A DNA stretch of 10,499 bases from the NCBI GenBank assembly GCA_910588505.1, contig CAJUPQ010000100.1:1-10499 (forward strand), written 5' to 3'. The translations under genes and the position numbers were made by a program. This document shows, piece after piece, positions 8,401 through 10,499 of this stretch; position 1 is the first letter of the stretch, and every line of letters begins with the position of its first letter. The stretch comes from an uncultured Hungatella sp. GTDB taxonomy: Bacteria; Bacillota; Clostridia; Lachnospirales; Lachnospiraceae. The notes beneath the pieces were generated by a model. It ran no database searches and was not told where the DNA came from. It saw only the letters and a list, made by a program, of their open reading frames with translations.

Positions 8401-8549
8401 ATACTGTCATAGTACCTAAATTCCCATGTCCCGTTTAACATCTGCTGCCTGCCTAACCCGTCCTTGTCCCTGGGCATATAGTAAGCCCTTGGCGGCATAG
8501 TGTTTACATGGAGTTTTTTCAGATCCTCATAATATTTTTCTACGATCAC
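5415..8549 (-). CDS. lacZ: Beta-galactosidase, GH2 family (LacZ-type)
   Basis: The enzyme hydrolyses terminal beta-galactosyl residues; at 1044 residues it is close to E. coli LacZ (1024). The order of domains is that of long GH2 enzymes: sugar-binding jelly-roll (about 30-200), Ig-like domain, TIM barrel (about 310-610) and the C-terminal beta-sandwich with NIWRAPTDND and the final GIGSNSCGPEL. Within the barrel, GVNRHD is at 326-331, the acid/base is Glu449 in WSMGNE, and the nucleophile is Glu520 in MCEYCHAMGN. GGFVWEWCDH follows. There is no signal peptide, so it is cytoplasmic. I chose the GTG at 8549 because AAGGGGAAGG precedes it; the frame stays open far upstream but only antisense to the regulator gene, and an ATG at 8498 lacks an RBS. 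A charged, Gly-rich linker near DQWPVSGRDGGESLKERE precedes the last domain. It is the first gene of the leftward operon, with a candidate promoter at 8583-8611. Specificity for lactose versus glycan-derived galactosides is unknown. Confidence 0.95.
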   Translation of the reverse strand: MIVEKYYEDLKKLHVNTMPPRAYYMPRDKDGLGRQQMLNGTWEFRYYDSIYELEERFWEEGFCGEAFSEVTVPGVWQNYGYDRHQYTNIRYPFPLDPPYVPCDNPCGAYVYRFSYKKEKDAPRAYLNFEGVDSCFYVWLNGTFVGYSQVSHSTSEFDVTDHVREGENRLAVLVLKWCDGSYLEDQDKFRMSGIFRDVYLLKRAGQGIFDYFITTDLKGGQAWVEVRIRFFDQVVPVKVSLTNMAGRRLDTEMDWEELPEAEKGKGYQKRLRLNIKDPKLWDPERPCLYTLTFETDHEIIQEKVGIRKIEVRDSVVYLNGSPIKFRGVNRHDSNPVTGFVVTKEQMEQDLLLMKQHNFNAVRTSHYPNAPYFYQLCDRYGFLVIDEADNESHGTQYQFLKDLSWENRAARWNERIADNPEYIEATLDRVRLCVHRDKNRPCVVVWSMGNECAYGCTFEESLKWTKEFDPGRLTHFESAFYRSKKRKYDFSNIDLHSRMYPSFEEIREYLDNSPDKPYLMCEYCHAMGNGPGDLEDYFQVMDSHDNMCGGFVWEWCDHAVYKGQAENGKAMYFYGGDHGERLHDGNFCMDGLVYPDRTPHTGLLEYKNVHRPARVTAYDQETGVLELKNHMDFVDLKDYLILVYETLCDGNVVSMGKIHELPSIKPHEKGQISLGVHIPKKGRCFLKVCYCLKQESELLTEGYLLGFDEIPLTSEDNQNQTAKRLLDQWPVSGRDGGESLKEREAEGPQAQGRETKYPGFDVEETDKYLTIKGGGFSCIFDKRAGMFTSWNVGGELLLKPMEVNIWRAPTDNDRKLKLEWERAFYDQAFTRAYETCCIREEDGLHIRCQMSLVADSIQRILDIEADWMVGPAGELAVSMKVKRDMEFPQLPRFGLRLFLPKEFDRVTYCGLGPQESYVDKCRGASHGLYKSRVKDLHEDYIRPQENGSHFDCDYVMIEKIEKTENGRMKLAAVSTKPFSFNASVYTQEELTKKGHNYELEECGCMVLCLDYRQNGIGSNSCGPELLGRYKLAEEGFQFDMKLIPNM

Positions 8550-8582
8550 GGCTTCCTTCCCCTTACTTTTTATGATAATCTG

Positions 8583-8611
8583 ATTATAGTGAATTTCAGG
8601 AAATCCGTCCA
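8583..8611 (-). promoter_or_regulatory. Candidate promoter of the lacZ-transport operon
   Basis: On the leftward strand a perfect TATAAT (-10, 8588-8583) lies 17 bases after TGGACG (-35, 8611-8606; 4 of 6 matches to TTGACA). Transcription would begin about 25 bases before the GTG start of lacZ. The weak -35, overlapped by one copy of the direct repeat at 8609-8642, is what one expects of a promoter that needs an AraC-type activator. Confidence 0.6.
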
Positions 8612-8642
8612 TGAACAAGATTGGACAAACCATGCACAAAAT
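8609..8642. promoter_or_regulatory. Direct-repeat operator, probably for the AraC-family regulator
   Basis: CCATGAACAAGAT (8609-8621) and CCATGCACAAAAT (8630-8642) agree at 11 of 13 positions, and their starts are 21 bases apart, two helical turns. AraC-family proteins bind such same-orientation half-sites with their paired helix-turn-helix motifs. One copy overlaps the lacZ -35 by three bases and the other lies farther upstream, as in class II activation. The same pair straddles the -35 and spacer of the regulator's own promoter, which would cause self-repression. The binding is inferred, not shown. Confidence 0.6.
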
Positions 8643-8650
8643 GATATAAT
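8622..8650 (+). promoter_or_regulatory. Candidate promoter of the AraC-family regulator gene
   Basis: TGGACA (8622-8627, 5 of 6 to consensus) and a perfect TATAAT (8645-8650) are separated by 17 bases. A start near 8657 leaves a leader of about 40 bases. The second operator copy lies inside the spacer, so the bound regulator should block it. Confidence 0.7.
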
Positions 8651-8696
8651 GTTCTTGTCGATCACTTTTCGGACGCGCGTAAACGGAGGGATCCCC

Positions 8697-9542
8697 ATGT
8701 ACATGAACGCAGGATATCTGCACAACTCCCTGATGGATTTTAAGGACAAGACAAAACCTCTGGTGGTGGGAAGCTGCGGCACCTACCGCCTCTACACCAG
8801 GCCCAAGCTGCCCACCTACCGCCCCAGAGGCCGCATTGACTTTCAGCTGCTCTACGTGGCGGCGGGGAAGGCCCACTTTTTTTTCGATGATGAGGATGTG
8901 ACCGTCACAGCGGGACACATGGTTTTGTATCTGCCCAAGGAAATGCAGAGATATGTATACTATGGAGTTGACCAGACCGAAGTGTTTTGGGTCCATTTCA
9001 CAGGAAGCGACGTGAAGAATATTTTGAAAAAGTACGGTATCCCCCTGACCGGCCACGTCTTTTACACAGGCCAGTTTCCGGAATACCAGAACCTGTTCCA
9101 GAAGATGATCCAGGAACTTCAGATGTGCAGGCCCCACTACGAGGAGGTCCTGTCCCTCCACCTGCGCCAGCTCCTGATCCTCATCAGCCGCCAGCTTCAG
9201 GGCGGACACAAGACGGCGGACTATGTACAAAATGAAATGGAAGCCGCCATCCGCCATTTCAGCGAGAACTACAACACGGACATTGTCATCGATGAGTACG
9301 CCCAAAGCATGCACCGGAGCACCGCCTGGTTCATCCGCAGCTTTAAACAGTATACCGGCATGACCCCCATGCAGTACATCATTTCCGTCCGCATCGCCAA
9401 CGCCCAGAGACTCCTTGGGACCCCGGACTACAATGTGACTGAGGTGGCCTCCATTGTCGGGTATGACAATCCGCTGTATTTCAGCCGGCTGTTTAAAAAA
9501 CAGACCGGGATATCGCCTACGGAGTATCGGAAGAATCTGTGA
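8697..9542 (+). CDS. AraC-family transcriptional regulator with N-terminal cupin-type sensor domain
   Basis: This 281-residue protein probably controls the divergent sugar operon. Residues about 20-165 look like an AraC-type cupin ligand-binding domain (RGRIDFQLLYVAAGKAHF, then the TAGHMVLYLP turn and FWVHFTG). Residues about 180-281 are the DNA-binding domain: a first helix-turn-helix at about 197-216 (IDEYAQSMHRSTAWFIRSF) followed by YTGMTPMQYI, and a second at about 247-267 (NVTEVASIVGYDNPLYFSRLF) ending in the family signature KKQTGISPTEYR. The start at 8697 is set by GGAGGG 6 bases upstream; the frame is open further upstream, but those codons lie within the promoter region. It is divergent from lacZ with a 147-base gap containing promoters and paired repeats. 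The ligand is probably a sugar from the imported oligosaccharide (inference). Confidence 0.93.
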   Translation: MYMNAGYLHNSLMDFKDKTKPLVVGSCGTYRLYTRPKLPTYRPRGRIDFQLLYVAAGKAHFFFDDEDVTVTAGHMVLYLPKEMQRYVYYGVDQTEVFWVHFTGSDVKNILKKYGIPLTGHVFYTGQFPEYQNLFQKMIQELQMCRPHYEEVLSLHLRQLLILISRQLQGGHKTADYVQNEMEAAIRHFSENYNTDIVIDEYAQSMHRSTAWFIRSFKQYTGMTPMQYIISVRIANAQRLLGTPDYNVTEVASIVGYDNPLYFSRLFKKQTGISPTEYRKNL

Positions 9543-9564
9543 GTTACAGGCTGAAAGCTTACAT

Positions 9565-9597
9565 TTGCAGTATACTTTAACCCATAATATAATGGGT
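9565..9597 (+). promoter_or_regulatory. Candidate promoter with an overlapping dyad, upstream of the AAA-ATPase remnant
   Basis: TTGCAG (9565-9570) and a perfect TATAAT (9588-9593) are 17 bases apart. The -10 lies within the inverted repeat ACCCAT/ATGGGT (9580-9585 and 9592-9597, 6-base loop). The dyad may be an operator or a weak hairpin after the regulator gene; without a U-tract it is a poor terminator. Confidence 0.45.
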
Positions 9598-9647
9598 ATG
9601 GAGAATACAAAAAACGGATGTGCAATATAGAAGGGATTGAAATCTTT

Positions 9648-10307
9648 ATGGGCATTTATGTTAATCCTGGAAACACATTATTTAAAGAAGCAGTAAATTC
9701 CATGATCTATGCGGATAAGACATGACTGATTTCCCATATAAACAGAGTTCTGAATACAAAACAGAAAAATCTGTGCGTCAGCCGCCCCCGGTGCTTTGGA
9801 AAATCCATGGCAGCAGATATGCTTGTCGCCTACTACAGCAAGGGGTGTGATTCAGCAGAATTATTTAACGGCAGAGAGGCCAAAAAAGCAGAGGATTTTG
9901 ATATACATCTCAATCGGCACAATGTCATTCGATTAGATATCCAGCGCTTTTTAGAGACGGAGAGGGATCTTACTACATTTATCGCTGATATTGAGTTTAA
10001 GGTAATCATGGAACTCAAAGCCGAATTTTCCCAGTGTAAGAATATAGAAATTGACGGAAAGCTGAAGACAGCCCTTGATCAGATATTTTTTCAGACAGGG
10101 AATGGATTTCTGTTTATTATTGATGAGTGGGATTGTGTATTCCGGCTCGCGCGAAATCATGAAAAGACACAGAGAGAGTATCTGGATTTTCTCAGAGGTC
10201 TTTTTAAAGGGGCAGAGTACGTGGAACCGGCTTACATGACAGGGATTCTGCCGATCAAGAAATACGGAGATCACTCTGCGATCAATATTTTTAAACCTGG
10301 ATTATGA
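9648..10307 (+). pseudogene. Broken AAA-ATPase-like gene (PF09820 type), nuclease part missing
   Basis: The reading frame from ATG 9648 matches the start of the AAA-ATPase_like family that normally carries a C-terminal PD-(D/E)XK nuclease-like domain (PF08011): MGIYVNPGN, then YADKT. At 9723-9725 an in-frame TGA replaces a codon that is usually Gly in the family (DKTGLI), consistent with GGA to TGA. The frame resumes at once with LISHINRVLNT and the Walker A region SRPRCFGKS, where family members have RR, so Arg has become Cys. The segment after it is intact: Walker B FIIDEWDC (Asp159, Glu160) and the sensor-like YMTGILPIKKYG. It then ends after NIFKPGL, about 220 codons in, whereas full members are roughly 500-550 residues. 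A short tail LDYDVKSKI in another frame to 10326 may be the remains of the C-terminus after a large deletion. An internal ATG at 9807 opens a 166-residue frame, but it lacks Walker A. The segment is more AT-rich than the sugar locus. Its role in intact form is uncertain. Confidence 0.8.
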
Positions 10308-10455
10308 TGTCAAGAGCAAAATATAAAGGAATATTGACATAGATAGGCTCTCGGAATCTTGAGCCTGCCGACCAAAGATCAGTGGCTGTCCGAACATTGA
10401 AAAGTAAATATTGTCCAAAATAGAGTTGCTGAAATAAATTCGTAAATAAATTTTG

Positions 10456-10488
10456 AGAAAAAGGGCGCAGTTTACTAGACCATGCGCC
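10456..10488 (-). terminator. Possible intrinsic terminator for a leftward gene beyond the window
   Basis: On the leftward strand GGCGCA (10488-10483) and TGCGCC (10469-10464) form a 6-bp GC-rich stem with a 13-base loop, followed directly by CTTTTTCTC. The stem is short and the loop long, so this is only a fair candidate. It would end a transcript entering from the right of the window; no such gene is visible here. Confidence 0.4.
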
Positions 10489-10499
10489 AGACAGGGTTT

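Noticed and set aside
8550..9314. N-terminal extension of the lacZ frame by 255 codons
   Set aside because: It runs antisense through the regulator gene and the divergent promoters. The protein sequence shows no known domain, while the GTG at 8549 has a ribosome binding site and gives the normal GH2 length.
9723..9725. TGA as a selenocysteine codon in the AAA-ATPase-like gene
   Set aside because: The position is Gly in the family, no selenocysteine-insertion hairpin is evident right after it, and other lesions in the same gene point to decay.

Overview
The window looks like a gut-type, moderately GC-rich Firmicute, most likely a Lachnospiraceae/Clostridium-cluster relative. This is an inference from the LplA/B/C-type sugar ABC transporter genes, the lipoprotein-type binding protein, the GGAGG-type ribosome binding sites, the GH2 beta-galactosidase style and the Lachnospiraceae-type AAA-ATPase remnant. 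No species can be named from the sequence alone.

Most of the window (about 211-9542) is one carbohydrate-utilisation locus. A divergent intergenic region (8550-8696) separates an AraC-family regulator reading right (8697-9542) from a five-gene set reading left: a cytoplasmic GH2 beta-galactosidase (lacZ, 8549-5415), two LplB/LplC-type ABC permeases (5212-4274 and 4251-3334), a BNR/Asp-box sialidase-like protein (3263-2001), and a lipoprotein solute-binding protein (1872-211). The likely scheme is that the binding protein captures an oligosaccharide at the membrane, the two permeases import it with an ATPase encoded elsewhere (none is present here), and the cytoplasmic BNR protein and beta-galactosidase trim it. 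The AraC protein probably senses a sugar and controls the operon from a pair of near-identical 13-bp direct repeats, 21 bp apart, sitting between the two divergent promoters.

Notable details are an in-frame 39-bp tandem repeat (13 residues per unit) inserted in the sialidase-like gene; stable hairpins without U-tracts in the two longer gaps of the operon (lacZ-permease and sialidase-binding protein), placed where they could set different transcript levels; and a perfect 14-bp palindrome upstream of the first permease gene.

The right end (about 9543-10499) is more AT-rich. It holds a broken AAA-ATPase-like gene (start at 9648, in-frame TGA at 9723, Walker A change, early end near 10307), with its own candidate promoter. 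A possible terminator near 10456-10488 would serve a leftward gene outside the window. The left end (1-210) has no gene I can support, only an inverted repeat at the edge and no clear terminator for the operon. Bases 10308-10499 hold nothing else that I recognise.
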